DNA from: Pseudomonas alkylphenolica
GTDB taxonomy: Bacteria; Pseudomonadota; Gammaproteobacteria; Pseudomonadales; Pseudomonadaceae
Assembly: GCF_004025535.1 (NCBI RefSeq)
Contig: NZ_QJRG01000047.1
Span: forward strand, 62,001-126,000
Length of the DNA: 64,000 nucleotides
Direction of reading: 5' to 3'
The notes beneath the pieces were generated by a model, which had not been told where the DNA came from, searched no databases, and saw only the letters and a program-made list of their open reading frames with translations. The translations under genes were made by a program, and so were the position numbers. Each line of letters opens with the position of its first letter. Position 1 is the first letter of the stretch. This document shows positions 54,142-63,443 of this stretch, piece after piece.

Positions 54142-55498
54142 ACGCACCAGTTTTGCCAAGCGCCTGGGTACTTACGCCGATACCGTAAAACTGCCCGCCC
54201 AGCCGGTGGTTGAGGGGCGCCTGCTGCGCATGGTCGGCTTGACCCTGGAGGCTGAAGGCCTGCGCGCAGCAATTGGCAGCCGCTGTGTGGTGATCAATGA
54301 TGACAGCCATCACCCGGTGCGCGTCGAAGCGGAAGTGATGGGTTTTTCCGGCAGCAAAGTGTTCCTGATGCCGGTCGGCAGTGTTGCCGGCATCGCGCCG
54401 GGTGCGCGCGTTGTGCCGTTGGCCGACAGCGGGCGTCTGCCGATGGGCATGAGCATGCTTGGGCGGGTGCTCGACGGTGCCGGGCGCGCGCTCGATGGCA
54501 AGGGTGGCATGAAGGCCGAAGACTGGGTGCCCATGGATGGTCCGACCATCAACCCGCTCAATCGCGACCCCATCAGCCAGCCGCTGGATGTCGGCATTCG
54601 CAGCATCAACGGTTTGCTCACGGTCGGGCGCGGTCAGCGTCTGGGCCTGTTTGCCGGTACCGGTGTCGGTAAGAGTGTGCTGCTGGGGATGATGACCCGC
54701 TTCACCGAGGCCGACATCATTGTGGTCGGCCTGATCGGTGAGCGTGGTCGTGAGGTGAAGGAATTCATCGAGCACATTCTCGGTACCGAGGGGCTCAAGC
54801 GCTCGGTGGTCGTGGCCTCTCCGGCAGACGATGCGCCGCTGATGCGTTTACGCGCGGCAATGTACTGCACGCGCATTGCCGAATACTTCCGTGACAAGGG
54901 CAAGAATGTCCTGTTGCTGATGGATTCGCTGACCCGTTTCGCCCAGGCCCAGCGGGAAATCGCCCTGGCCATCGGCGAGCCGCCCGCCACTAAAGGCTAT
55001 CCACCCTCGGTGTTTGCCAAGCTGCCCAAGCTGGTCGAGCGCGCCGGTAACGGCGAGGCCGGTGGCGGCTCGATAACTGCGTTTTACACCGTGCTGTCCG
55101 AAGGTGACGATCAGCAGGACCCGATTGCCGACTCGGCGCGGGGTGTGCTCGACGGGCATATCGTCCTGTCCCGGCGCCTGGCTGAAGAAGGGCACTACCC
55201 GGCCATCGACATCGAAGCGTCGATCAGCCGGGTCATGCCGCAGGTGGTCAGCCCGGACCAGATGCGTGAGGCGCAGCAGTTCAAGCAGCTGTGGTCGAGA
55301 CTGTCGCAGAGCCGCGACCTGATCAGTGTCGGTGCCTATGTGGCCGGCGGCGATGCCGAAACCGACCTGGCCATTGCCCTGCAGCCCAAGCTGGTACATT
55401 TCCTGCGCCAGGGGTTGAACGACAATGTCGGTATGCAGCAAAGCCGTGAGCACCTGGCCAGCGTTTTTGCGCAGCCCAAATCCGACACGGGCGGCTGA
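54131..55498 (+). CDS. fliI: Flagellar type III export ATPase FliI
   Basis: FliI (455 aa) is the F1-beta-like ATPase of the export apparatus. Seen: Walker [17 protein letters not shown] (about 168-183), [16 protein letters not shown] with the catalytic glutamate region, Walker [19 protein letters not shown], and the C-terminal [20 protein letters not shown]. Length matches the family. It overlaps fliH by 11 bases and lies six bases before fliJ. Confidence 0.98.
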   Translation: MRLERTSFAKRLGTYADTVKLPAQPVVEGRLLRMVGLTLEAEGLRAAIGSRCVVINDDSHHPVRVEAEVMGFSGSKVFLMPVGSVAGIAPGARVVPLADSGRLPMGMSMLGRVLDGAGRALDGKGGMKAEDWVPMDGPTINPLNRDPISQPLDVGIRSINGLLTVGRGQRLGLFAGTGVGKSVLLGMMTRFTEADIIVVGLIGERGREVKEFIEHILGTEGLKRSVVVASPADDAPLMRLRAAMYCTRIAEYFRDKGKNVLLLMDSLTRFAQAQREIALAIGEPPATKGYPPSVFAKLPKLVERAGNGEAGGGSITAFYTVLSEGDDQQDPIADSARGVLDGHIVLSRRLAEEGHYPAIDIEASISRVMPQVVSPDQMREAQQFKQLWSRLSQSRDLISVGAYVAGGDAETDLAIALQPKLVHFLRQGLNDNVGMQQSREHLASVFAQPKSDTGG

Positions 55499-55504
55499 TA
55501 GGTC

Positions 55505-55957
55505 ATGGCTCAGCCCAGTCGTGCGGCGCGCCTGGCGCCGGTCGTCGAGATGGCCGAAAACGCCGAGCGTCAGGCTGCCCAGCGTCTGGGCCAGTTCCAG
55601 CAGCAGGTGAACCTGGCACAGGCCAAGCTCGCCGAGCTCGACCGCTTTCGCGCGGACTACCAGTTGCAGTGGATTGACCGCGGCGGGCAGGGCGTGTCCG
55701 GTAGCTGGCTGGTCAATTACCAGCGCTTTCTCGGGCAACTGGAAAGTGCGATGACTCAGCAACGCCAGAGCCTGGCCTGGCACCAGAACAACCTCAACAA
55801 TGCCCGCGGCACCTGGCAGCAGGCGTATGCGCGGGTTGAGGGGTTGCGCAAGCTGGTTCAGCGCTACATTGACGAAGCGCGGGTGATCGAGGACAAGCGC
55901 GAGCAGAAACTGCTCGACGAACTGTCCCAGCGACTTCCGCGCCATGATCGCTACTGA
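55505..55957 (+). CDS. fliJ: Flagellar export stalk/chaperone FliJ
   Basis: FliJ (150 aa) is a two-helix coiled coil that sits in the FliI ring and works as its stalk. The sequence is a long alpha-hairpin with heptads (AQRLGQFQQQVNLAQAKLAE; LVQRYIDEARVIEDKREQKL) and almost no other features. Few residues are conserved in this family, so the identification rests on position after fliI, size and coiled-coil character. The operon may continue into hsbA after 93 bases. Confidence 0.93.
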   Translation: MAQPSRAARLAPVVEMAENAERQAAQRLGQFQQQVNLAQAKLAELDRFRADYQLQWIDRGGQGVSGSWLVNYQRFLGQLESAMTQQRQSLAWHQNNLNNARGTWQQAYARVEGLRKLVQRYIDEARVIEDKREQKLLDELSQRLPRHDRY

Positions 55958-56050
55958 TGCGCGCCAGGATGGCCCTGGCTTGCCGCGCGGTGGGCGGGCT
56001 GCTAAACCTTCTAGATGACTGCATGGGTCGTAACGGAAAGGATTGCCACT

Positions 56051-56353
56051 ATGGGCGTTATCTCTGAGTTGTCCCAGGATGGGAAAAAACTGACGATCAA
56101 GGTCAAGGGGCGTTTTGACTTTGGCAAGCATCAGGAGTTTCGCGAGGCCTATGAGCGCAACGCGCAACCCGCCTCGGTGGTGGTTGATCTGAAAGAAGCC
56201 ACCTACCTCGACAGCTCGGCGCTGGGCATGCTGCTGTTGCTGCGCGATCACGTCGGTGGCGATGACTCGGAAATCCGAGTGGTCAACACCAGCTCGGATG
56301 TCCGCAAGATTCTCGCCATTTCCAACTTCGACAAACTGTTCGACATCAGTTGA
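56051..56353 (+). CDS. hsbA: Anti-anti-sigma factor HsbA (STAS domain)
   Basis: HsbA (100 aa) is a STAS-domain protein of the HptB pathway; in P. aeruginosa it shuttles between the anti-sigma FlgM and the diguanylate cyclase HsbD under control of HsbR. Seen: VKGRFDFGKHQEFREAY and the phosphorylatable serine motif in VVDLKEATYLDSSALGMLLL (about 48-68). ATG 56051 with AAGGA 8 bases upstream is chosen over the earlier frame opening. Its stop overlaps the start region of hsbR. FlgM, a known partner, is encoded at 10618-10932. Confidence 0.88.
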   Translation: MGVISELSQDGKKLTIKVKGRFDFGKHQEFREAYERNAQPASVVVDLKEATYLDSSALGMLLLLRDHVGGDDSEIRVVNTSSDVRKILAISNFDKLFDIS

Positions 56354-56361
56354 GCCAGGCC

Positions 56362-58062
56362 ATGCCTGACGCCGTCTTGACGGTGCTGATCGCCGAAGAC
56401 AGTGCGACCGACCGCATGCTGCTGGCGCGTATCGTCAGCAAACAAGGGCATGCTGTGCTCACGGCTGAAAACGGCGAACAGGCGGTGGCTTTGTTTGCCG
56501 AGCAGCGGCCGCAACTGGTGCTGCTCGATGCGCTGATGCCGGTCATGGACGGCTTTGAGGCCGCCCGGCAGATCAAGGCATTGGCAGGCGAGGCGTTGGT
56601 GCCGATCATCTTCCTCACCTCATTGAGTGAAGAGGAGGCGCTCGTGCGGTGCCTTGAGGCGGGCGGCGACGACTTTCTGGCAAAACCCTACAGCCCGGTG
56701 ATTCTGGCTGCCAAGATCAAGGCCATGGATCGCCTGCGCCGGCTGCAGGCGACGGTGCTGGAGCAGCGCGACCAGATTGCCCGCCACCACCATCATTTGC
56801 TCAACGAGCAGCGCGTGGCCAAGGCAGTATTCGACAAGGTGGCGCATGCCGGTTGCCTGAGTTCACCCAATATCCGTTACCTGCAATCGCCCTACGCGTT
56901 GTTCAACGGTGACCTGCTGCTGGCCGCCTTTACCCCGTCCGGGGATATGCATGTGCTGCTGGGGGATTTTACCGGGCATGGTTTGCCGGCGGCGGTAGGG
57001 GCCATGCCCCTGGCCGAAGTGTTCTATGGCATGACAGCCAAGGGCTATGGCCTGGCAGAAACCCTGCGCGAGATGAACGCCAAGCTCAAGCGCATCCTGC
57101 CTGTGGATATGTTCTGTTGTGCGCTGCTACTCAATCTGAGTTTTTCCCGGCGCATGGTTGAAGTCTGGAACGGCGGCATGCCTGACGGCTATGTGCTGGA
57201 TACTGACGGGGGTGAGCCATTGCCATTGGTGTCCCGGCATTTGCCTTTGGGGGTGCTGGCGCCTGAGCGCTTCGACGACTCCACGCAGGTACTACCGTTG
57301 GCGCTGGGCCAGCGCCTGTTCTTGCTATCGGATGGTGTGGTCGATACCAGTGACGACAACGATCAGCTGTTTGGGGTCGAGCGGCTGCGTCGGGTGCTGG
57401 TCGCCAATCGTCAGCCGGAGTTGTTGTTTGAAGAGGTGCTTGGGGCGCTGGAGGCGTTCCGTGGGTGCTGCCGCGATGACGTGAGCCTGCTGGAGATCGG
57501 CATCGTTGATCCGGATGCCTTGTCGCCGCCGCCAATGACCTATTCCGATAGTGGCCAGTGCGCGCCGCTGGACTGGTCGTCGCAGTTCGAGTTTCGTGCC
57601 GACACGCTCAAACGCTTCAATCCGTTACCTTACCTTTTGCAACTTTTGCAGGAGATACATGGCCTGCGCACCCAGAGCGGCGCCCTGCACAGTGTGCTCA
57701 ATGAACTTTATTCCAATGCCCTGGAGCACGGCGTGCTGGGCCTGGATTCGGCGCTCAAGCGGGATGCCCGCGGCTTTGCCGAGTATTACCGTCAGCGCAA
57801 CGAGCGCTTGCAGGCGCTGAACAGCGGCTATATTCGATTGAGGTTGCGTGTCGAGCCGCAAGGCCTGGGTGGGCGGCTGATTATCGAGGTAGAAGACAGC
57901 GGTAAGGGCTTTGATGTGAACAAGGTGCTCGGACGTCCATTGGTTGAGCAGGGGTTGTATGGGCGCGGGCTTAACCTGATACGCCGACTGAGCCGGCATG
58001 TGGAGTGGGCTGACGAGGGGCGGCGCGTATGCGTGGAGTTCACCTGGGAGGCTCTGGCATAA
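56362..58062 (+). CDS. hsbR: Response regulator HsbR: receiver, PP2C phosphatase and anti-sigma kinase domains
   Basis: HsbR (566 aa) controls HsbA phosphorylation. Domains: receiver (1-130) with VLIAEDSATD and D56 in LLDALMPVMDG; a PP2C/SpoIIE-type phosphatase (about 180-385) with LLGDFTGHGLPAAVGAM and a final DDVSLLEI; and a C-terminal HATPase-like anti-sigma kinase domain (about 430-566) with LNELYSNALEHG and VEDSGKGFD. I chose ATG 56362; a TTG at 56350 overlaps the hsbA stop and has no ribosome site. Its phosphate donor partner HptB follows after 25 bases. Confidence 0.9.
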   Translation: MPDAVLTVLIAEDSATDRMLLARIVSKQGHAVLTAENGEQAVALFAEQRPQLVLLDALMPVMDGFEAARQIKALAGEALVPIIFLTSLSEEEALVRCLEAGGDDFLAKPYSPVILAAKIKAMDRLRRLQATVLEQRDQIARHHHHLLNEQRVAKAVFDKVAHAGCLSSPNIRYLQSPYALFNGDLLLAAFTPSGDMHVLLGDFTGHGLPAAVGAMPLAEVFYGMTAKGYGLAETLREMNAKLKRILPVDMFCCALLLNLSFSRRMVEVWNGGMPDGYVLDTDGGEPLPLVSRHLPLGVLAPERFDDSTQVLPLALGQRLFLLSDGVVDTSDDNDQLFGVERLRRVLVANRQPELLFEEVLGALEAFRGCCRDDVSLLEIGIVDPDALSPPPMTYSDSGQCAPLDWSSQFEFRADTLKRFNPLPYLLQLLQEIHGLRTQSGALHSVLNELYSNALEHGVLGLDSALKRDARGFAEYYRQRNERLQALNSGYIRLRLRVEPQGLGGRLIIEVEDSGKGFDVNKVLGRPLVEQGLYGRGLNLIRRLSRHVEWADEGRRVCVEFTWEALA

Positions 58063-58087
58063 TCCAGCTTGATCAAGGAGTGAGCAA

Positions 58088-58435
58088 GTGTCCGATATCC
58101 ACATCGATCGTAACGTACTGCGTGACCTGCAAGAGGTCATGGAGGAGGGTTACGTGTGTTTGCTGGAAACCTTTCTGGATGACTCCGACAAACGTCTGAG
58201 CCAGTTGCATGAAGCCAAGAGCGCCCTGGAGCTGGGCCATGCAGCGCACAGCTTCAAAGGCAGCAGCAGCAACATGGGCGCGTTGGCGCTGGCCGCGCTG
58301 TGTCAGCAGCTCGAGGCGCGCGTCAAGCAACAGCCGTTGTACGGCATCGAGGACCTGATCAACCAGATCGATCGCGAGTACGAGGTTGTTCGTCATTTGT
58401 ATGCCGAGGAGCGCCATCGGGTGTCGATCGGCTAA
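58088..58435 (+). CDS. hptB: Histidine phosphotransfer protein HptB
   Basis: HptB (115 aa) is a four-helix Hpt domain that collects phosphate from orphan hybrid kinases and passes it to HsbR, influencing motility and biofilm in P. aeruginosa. The Hpt motif is HSFKGSSSNMGALAL with phospho-acceptor H54. The start is GTG 58088 with AAGGAG about 7 bases upstream. It closes the hsbA-hsbR-hptB trio; fliK begins 80 bases later under its own sigma-54 site. Confidence 0.9.
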   Translation: MSDIHIDRNVLRDLQEVMEEGYVCLLETFLDDSDKRLSQLHEAKSALELGHAAHSFKGSSSNMGALALAALCQQLEARVKQQPLYGIEDLINQIDREYEVVRHLYAEERHRVSIG

Positions 58436-58450
58436 ATATTCTCTGGAAAT

Positions 58451-58466
58451 TGGCGCGACTTTTGCT
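58451..58466 (+). promoter_or_regulatory. Sigma-54 promoter of fliK
   Basis: TGGCGCGACTTTTGCT has GG (58452-58453) and GC (58464-58465) 10 bases apart and differs from TGGCAC-N5-TTGCT at one position. It is 50 bases before fliK. fliK is an RpoN/FleR class III gene in P. aeruginosa. Confidence 0.88.
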
Positions 58467-58515
58467 GCGTCATTGCCAACTTACGTTCATTACACGCTGT
58501 CGCGGAGATTTCCAC

Positions 58516-59805
58516 ATGCCTGTCGCTTCCAATCCACTGCTGCAAAACAGTGTTGCGACGAAACCTTCGCGGGTTGCTGCCAATCAGCCGGACAAAGTGC
58601 TGCAGGCCCCGAACGACAAGGCTTCGGGCTTCTCCAGTGTGTATGCCCAGCAGTCCCGGGAGACAGCTACTGATGCGCTCAAGCGCGGCAAAGGTGCGGC
58701 GGGCGACAAGGAGGCGGTCGACGGCAAGGGTGCTGCCGCCGACAAACGTCATGTTGCCGACAGCGGCAAAACCTTGCCTGATGACCAGGGCGTCAGTACA
58801 GACGAGGCGGGGCAGGCAACTGAACCGACGTTGCTCGACCCTAATCTGGTGGCCGGCCAGGTGACGGATGCGCAGCCCGGGGCCCAGTTGATCCAGGCGC
58901 AGGCCGAAGCCGTGGCGCCGGTCGTCCAGGCGGCGCAGTTGCAGGCCCAGGTGGCGCCTGTGGCGGCGCTTCCGGCTGACCCCGAGTTTGACCCGGAGGC
59001 TGATCCCTTGGCTGATCTGCCTGCCTTGCGCATGGCGCTGGAGCAAAGCGCGCAGGCGCAGGGCACCACGTCGGCACATGCCGCCAGCAAATCGACAACG
59101 GCGCAAGCGGAAGCGGCGCCGGCCCAGCCTGCCGTCAATACCCTGGCGGCCCTGCTGGACAAGCCGGGGGCTGACGCTGAACAGGGCGAGCCAGGCGACA
59201 AGGCGTTTGCCGGCTTGCTCGATGATGGCCTCAAAGACCTCAAGGGTGCGTCCAGCGATACGCGGGTGGACAACTTCGCTGAGCGCCTCGGCGCCTTGAC
59301 CCAGGCGGCTACCGCGAAAGCTGCCAGCGCCGTGCCGCTGGCGGCGACAACCCTTCAGCAGCCGCTGGCGATGAATCAGGGTGGCTGGACCGAAGGCCTG
59401 GTCAACCGGGTGATGTACCTGTCCAGTCAAAGCCTCAAATCGGCCGACATTCAGTTGGAGCCCGCCGAACTGGGGCGCCTGGATATCCGTGTGCACCTGG
59501 CGCCCGAGCAGCAGGCGCAGATTACCTTCACCAGCGGCCATGTCGGCGTGCGCGAAGCGCTGGAGAACCAGGTGCATCGGCTCAAGGAAATGTTCGCCCA
59601 GCAAGGCCTTGGCCAGCCTGATGTCAACGTTGCCGATCAGTCGCGAGGGCAGCAACAACAGGGGCAGTCTGATTCGCCGCGCCTGAGCGGCGTGGCGGCG
59701 CGGCGCAATGAGGCTGCTGGTGCGCAGGCGGAGGCTGCTGCAAGCGCCTCTGCAGTCGAGCATCAGACCGTGATTGGCTCCAGCGCGGTCGATTACTACG
59801 CCTGA
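58516..59805 (+). CDS. fliK: Hook-length control protein FliK
   Basis: FliK (429 aa) is a secreted ruler that stops hook growth and switches export specificity. The N-terminal 290 residues are low-complexity and Ala/Gln/Asp rich, the ruler part, which evolves fast. The C-terminal switch domain (about 300-400) has the family core ADIQLEPAELGRLDIRVHLA and HVGVREALENQVHRLKEMFA. ATG 58516 with GGAG 8 bases upstream is chosen; the longer frame overlaps hptB. A REP element follows. Confidence 0.93.
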   Translation: MPVASNPLLQNSVATKPSRVAANQPDKVLQAPNDKASGFSSVYAQQSRETATDALKRGKGAAGDKEAVDGKGAAADKRHVADSGKTLPDDQGVSTDEAGQATEPTLLDPNLVAGQVTDAQPGAQLIQAQAEAVAPVVQAAQLQAQVAPVAALPADPEFDPEADPLADLPALRMALEQSAQAQGTTSAHAASKSTTAQAEAAPAQPAVNTLAALLDKPGADAEQGEPGDKAFAGLLDDGLKDLKGASSDTRVDNFAERLGALTQAATAKAASAVPLAATTLQQPLAMNQGGWTEGLVNRVMYLSSQSLKSADIQLEPAELGRLDIRVHLAPEQQAQITFTSGHVGVREALENQVHRLKEMFAQQGLGQPDVNVADQSRGQQQQGQSDSPRLSGVAARRNEAAGAQAEAAASASAVEHQTVIGSSAVDYYA

Positions 59806-59816
59806 TCGGTGTCACT

Positions 59817-59844
59817 GCTTCGCGGGTAAACCCGCTCTCACAGG
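59817..59844. repeat. Pseudomonas REP element
   Basis: GCTTCGCGGGTAAACCCGCT then CTCACAGG, the REP consensus with inverted GCGGGTAAACCCGC core. It lies between fliK and the fliL promoter. Compared with 9233-9260 it carries the GGTAAACC variant of the central loop. Confidence 0.88.
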
Positions 59845-59880
59845 GGAGTGCACTGATTTATCCGTGAACAGGCCTGAATC

Positions 59881-59896
59881 TGGCATAACACTTGCT
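59881..59896 (+). promoter_or_regulatory. Sigma-54 promoter of fliLMNOPQR
   Basis: TGGCATAACACTTGCT has GG (59882-59883) and GC (59894-59895) 10 bases apart, one mismatch to TGGCAC-N5-TTGCT. It is 50 bases before fliL. Confidence 0.9.
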
Positions 59897-59945
59897 CAAC
59901 CCTCGCCATGTGACTGAATTCTCCGATGAATGACGGAATATTGGC

Positions 59946-60443
59946 ATGGCGAAGAGCGACGCAGAAAAAGACCCCGCCGCTAAAGGCAAACTCAAGCTGA
60001 TCTTGTTGGTGGTGCTGGCACTGCTGCTGGCCGTCGGCCTGTCGGTAGGTGCGACCTGGTTTTTCCTGCACAAGTCTGCGGATAAGCCGGAAGCCGACCC
60101 GGCGCAAGTCAGCAACCTCAAGGCTGCGGCCATCTACGAACCGCTGGCCCCCGCTTTTGTGGTCAATTTCAACCAGAACGGCCGTCAACGCTACATGCAG
60201 GTGAGCATCACCTTGCAGGGGCGCGACCAGGCGGCGCTGGATGCGTTGAAAGTGCACATGCCGGTCATTCGCAACAACCTGGTCATGCTGTTCTCCGGTC
60301 AGGGCTTCGACACCCTGGCAAGCCCTGTGGGCCAGGAGATGCTGCGTCAGAAAGCGACCGCCAGTGTGCAGGAGATCGCGCAGAAGGAAGTCGGCAAACC
60401 GGTCGTCGACCAGTTGCTGTTCACCAATTTCGTATTGCAGTAG
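59946..60443 (+). CDS. fliL: Basal-body associated protein FliL
   Basis: FliL (165 aa) is a single-pass inner-membrane protein near the stator/rotor that supports torque under load. Seen: basic N-terminus, one membrane helix (LILLVVLALLLAVGLSVGAT, about 19-38), and a periplasmic domain with FVVNFNQNGRQRYMQVSITL and the C-terminal VDQLLFTNFVLQ. ATG 59946 is preceded by a weak ACGGAA. fliM starts nine bases after its stop. Confidence 0.95.
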   Translation: MAKSDAEKDPAAKGKLKLILLVVLALLLAVGLSVGATWFFLHKSADKPEADPAQVSNLKAAAIYEPLAPAFVVNFNQNGRQRYMQVSITLQGRDQAALDALKVHMPVIRNNLVMLFSGQGFDTLASPVGQEMLRQKATASVQEIAQKEVGKPVVDQLLFTNFVLQ

Positions 60444-60452
60444 GAGCCACCG

Positions 60453-61421
60453 ATGGCCGTTCAGGACCTGCTGTCCCAGGACGAAATCGATGCCTTGTTG
60501 CATGGTGTCGATGACGGTTTGGTACAAACCGAGAGCAATGCCGAGCCCGGCAGTGTCAAAAGCTATGACCTGACCAGCCAGGACCGCATCGTTCGCGGAC
60601 GCATGCCGACCCTGGAAATGATCAACGAGCGCTTCGCCCGTTACACCCGTATCAGCATGTTCAACCTGTTGCGTCGCTCCGCTGACGTGGCAGTGGGCGG
60701 TGTACAGGTGATGAAGTTCGGCGAGTACGTGCATTCGCTGTATGTGCCGACCAGCTTGAACCTGGTGAAGATCAAGCCGCTGCGTGGCACCTCGCTGTTC
60801 ATTCTGGATGCCAAGCTGGTGTTCAAGCTGGTGGACAACTTTTTTGGCGGTGACGGTCGTCACGCCAAGATCGAAGGGCGTGAGTTCACCCCGACCGAGC
60901 TGCGGGTGGTGCGCATGGTGCTGGACCAGGCGTTCGTCGACCTCAAGGAGGCCTGGCAGGCGATCATGCCGGTCAACTTCGAGTACATCAACTCCGAGGT
61001 CAACCCGGCCATGGCCAACATTGTCGGGCCAAGCGAGGCGGTGGTGGTCTCGACCTTCCATATTGAACTCGATGGTGGCGGCGGCGACCTGCACGTGACC
61101 ATGCCGTACTCGATGATCGAGCCGGTGCGCGAAATGCTCGATGCGGGCTTTCAGTCCGACCTGGATGACCAGGACGAGCGCTGGATCAAGGCCCTGCGCG
61201 AAGACGTACTGGATGTCAGCGTACCGCTGAGTGCCACGGTTGCCCGTCGCCAGTTGAAACTGCGCGACATCCTGCACATGCAGCCGGGTGACGTGATTCC
61301 GGTCGAGCTGCCTGAAGAGCTGATTCTGCGGGCCAACGGCGTTCCGTCGTTCAAGGCCAAGCTGGGTTCGCACAAAGGCACCCTGGCCTTGCAGATTATT
61401 GATCCGATCGAGCGCCGCTGA
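60453..61421 (+). CDS. fliM: Flagellar motor switch protein FliM
   Basis: FliM (322 aa) is the C-ring component that binds CheY-P and reverses the motor. Seen: the N-terminal CheY-binding peptide LLSQDEIDALL (residues 5-15), the middle domain with GGVQVMKFGEYVHSLYVPTS and FFGGDGRH, and the C-terminal SpoA domain (about 245-320). Length is standard. No chemotaxis cheYZA genes are within the window. Confidence 0.98.
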   Translation: MAVQDLLSQDEIDALLHGVDDGLVQTESNAEPGSVKSYDLTSQDRIVRGRMPTLEMINERFARYTRISMFNLLRRSADVAVGGVQVMKFGEYVHSLYVPTSLNLVKIKPLRGTSLFILDAKLVFKLVDNFFGGDGRHAKIEGREFTPTELRVVRMVLDQAFVDLKEAWQAIMPVNFEYINSEVNPAMANIVGPSEAVVVSTFHIELDGGGGDLHVTMPYSMIEPVREMLDAGFQSDLDDQDERWIKALREDVLDVSVPLSATVARRQLKLRDILHMQPGDVIPVELPEELILRANGVPSFKAKLGSHKGTLALQIIDPIERR

Positions 61422-61469
61422 GCGGCGCCGGTTGTTCCAACTCCGAATTGATTGCCCGTCGAGGACAAA

Positions 61470-61940
61470 ATGGCTAACGAAAACGATATCACCTCTCCGG
61501 AAGAGCAAGCGCTGGCCGATGAGTGGGCAGCTGCACTGGAAGAAACCGGCGACGGCGGCCAGGCCGATATTGATGCCTTGCTCGCTGCAGACGTTGGCGG
61601 TGGCGGCTCGTCCTCCAACCGCCTGCCCATGGAAGAGTTCGGCAGTTCGCCACGCAGCAATGAGCCGGTGAGCCTGGAAGGCCCGAACCTGGATGTGATT
61701 CTGGACATCCCGGTGAGCATTTCCATGGAAGTGGGCAGTACTGAAATCAACATTCGCAACCTGTTGCAGCTCAACCAGGGTTCGGTCATCGAACTGGATC
61801 GCCTGGCCGGTGAGCCGCTGGACGTGCTGGTCAACGGCACCTTGATCGCCCACGGGGAAGTGGTCGTGGTCAACGAAAAGTTCGGTATTCGCCTGACTGA
61901 CGTGATCAGTCCGAGCGAACGCATCAAGAAGCTGCGCTGA
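61470..61940 (+). CDS. fliN: Flagellar motor switch protein FliN
   Basis: FliN (156 aa) forms the base of the C ring with FliM and binds FliH. The N-terminal 75 residues are acidic and Gly/Ala rich, an extension usual in Pseudomonas; the C-terminal SpoA domain is canonical (LDVILDIPVSISMEVGSTEI; INIRNLLQLNQGSVIELDRL; FGIRLTDVISPSERIKKL). ATG 61470 with GAGG 5 bases upstream is chosen over TTG 61452. fliO starts at the next base after its stop. Confidence 0.97.
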   Translation: MANENDITSPEEQALADEWAAALEETGDGGQADIDALLAADVGGGGSSSNRLPMEEFGSSPRSNEPVSLEGPNLDVILDIPVSISMEVGSTEINIRNLLQLNQGSVIELDRLAGEPLDVLVNGTLIAHGEVVVVNEKFGIRLTDVISPSERIKKLR

Positions 61941-62393
61941 GTGAGCCGTTTGTTGCCCCGCGTGCTGGCGCTGGTTGCCGCCCTGTACGCAGATGTCGCC
62001 CTGGCCACGGTGCAGCCGGCCGCTGCGGTGGTGGCGCCGGCCAGCGGTGGCAGTGCTGCCGGTCAGTTGACGCAGCTGGTGCTGGGGCTGCTGCTGGTGC
62101 TGGGGCTGATCTTCTTCCTCGCCTGGTTGTTGCGCCGGGTGCAGGGCACGGCGTCAGGTAGTGGCCAGGTGATCGAGATTCTCGGCAGTCGTTCGCTGGG
62201 GCCGAGGGATCGCCTGCTGCTGGTCCAGGTCGGCAAGGAGCAGATCCTGATCGGCCACTCGCCCGGCAGTATCGAAGCGCTGCACGTCATGGCAGAGCCG
62301 GTCGATGTGCCGGCCGCCGCGCGTCAGGCAACACCAGAGTTCGCCCAGCGCCTGATGGAGCTGATGGGCAAGGATCAGAAGGGTAGGTCGTAA
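61941..62393 (+). CDS. fliO: Flagellar export gate assembly protein FliO
   Basis: FliO (150 aa) helps assemble FliP into the export gate. Seen: a signal-peptide-like N-terminus ([20 protein letters not shown]), a second membrane helix ([20 protein letters not shown], about 42-62), and the FliO cytoplasmic domain with [20 protein letters not shown]. The start GTG 61941 abuts the fliN stop, and its stop overlaps the fliP ATG. It is the least conserved member of fliOPQR. Confidence 0.92.
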   Translation: MSRLLPRVLALVAALYADVALATVQPAAAVVAPASGGSAAGQLTQLVLGLLLVLGLIFFLAWLLRRVQGTASGSGQVIEILGSRSLGPRDRLLLVQVGKEQILIGHSPGSIEALHVMAEPVDVPAAARQATPEFAQRLMELMGKDQKGRS

Positions 62394-63145
62394 TGGGCGC
62401 ATTGCGCATGATGTTGACGCTGCTGTTGCTGTTGGCAGCGCCATTGGCCCTGGCTGCCGATCCGTTGTCGATTCCGGCCATTACCCTGTCCAACGGGGCA
62501 GACGGGCAGCAGGAGTATTCGGTCAGCCTGCAGATCCTGCTGATCATGACGGCGCTGAGTTTCATTCCGGCGTTCGTCATCCTGATGACCAGCTTTACCC
62601 GCATCATCATTGTCTTCTCGATCCTGCGCCAGGCGCTGGGTCTGCAGCAGACACCGTCGAACCAGATCCTTACCGGGTTGGCGCTGTTCCTGACCATGTT
62701 CATCATGGCACCGGTGTTCGACCGGGTGAACAAGGATGCCCTGCAGCCTTACCTGAACGAGCAGATGGTGGCCCAGGAGGCGATTGCCAAGGCGCAGGTG
62801 CCGCTCAAGGATTTCATGCTGGCTCAGACCCGCCAAAGCGACCTGGACCTGTTCATGCGCCTGTCCAAGCGCACCGACATCGCCAGCCCCGAGCAGGCGC
62901 CGTTGACCATCCTGGTGCCGGCCTTTGTCACCTCTGAGCTGAAGACCGCGTTCCAAATCGGGTTCATGATCTTCATTCCGTTTCTGATCATCGATCTCGT
63001 GGTGGCCAGTGTGCTGATGGCCATGGGTATGATGATGCTTTCGCCGCTGATCATCTCGCTGCCGTTCAAGATCATGCTGTTTGTGCTGGTGGATGGCTGG
63101 GCATTGATCATGGGTACCCTGGCCGGCAGTTTCGGCGGCGTTTGA
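62393..63145 (+). CDS. fliP: Flagellar export gate protein FliP
   Basis: FliP (250 aa) is the pentameric core of the flagellar type III export gate. Seen: a cleavable signal peptide ([15 protein letters not shown]), periplasmic segment [19 protein letters not shown], membrane helices with [20 protein letters not shown] and [20 protein letters not shown], and [20 protein letters not shown] at the end. Start overlaps the fliO stop by one base. Confidence 0.98.
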   Translation: MGALRMMLTLLLLLAAPLALAADPLSIPAITLSNGADGQQEYSVSLQILLIMTALSFIPAFVILMTSFTRIIIVFSILRQALGLQQTPSNQILTGLALFLTMFIMAPVFDRVNKDALQPYLNEQMVAQEAIAKAQVPLKDFMLAQTRQSDLDLFMRLSKRTDIASPEQAPLTILVPAFVTSELKTAFQIGFMIFIPFLIIDLVVASVLMAMGMMMLSPLIISLPFKIMLFVLVDGWALIMGTLAGSFGGV

Positions 63146-63166
63146 CGCCTCGAGGAGAAGTGGATC

Positions 63167-63436
63167 ATGACCCCTGAAGTGGCTGTCGACCTGTTTCGTG
63201 ATGCGCTGTGGCTGACCACCTTGATGGTCGCTGTACTGGTGGTCCCCAGCCTGCTGGTGGGTCTGGTGGTGGCCATGTTCCAGGCGGCCACGCAGATCAA
63301 CGAACAGACCTTGAGCTTTCTGCCGCGCCTGTTGGTGATGCTGGTGACCCTGATCGTGGTCGGGCCCTGGTTGGTGCAGAAGTTCATGGAGTACATGCTG
63401 TCGTTGTACGGCAGCATTCCGCAGCTGATCGGCTGA
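63167..63436 (+). CDS. fliQ: Flagellar export gate protein FliQ
   Basis: FliQ (89 aa) is the small two-helix gate component. Seen: TPEVAVDLFRDALWLTTLMV, VVPSLLVGLVVAMFQAATQI and the conserved NEQTLSFLPRLLVMLVTLIV. AGGAG lies about 9 bases before ATG 63167. Length is standard. Confidence 0.98.
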   Translation: MTPEVAVDLFRDALWLTTLMVAVLVVPSLLVGLVVAMFQAATQINEQTLSFLPRLLVMLVTLIVVGPWLVQKFMEYMLSLYGSIPQLIG

Positions 63437-63443
63437 CCTGTCC

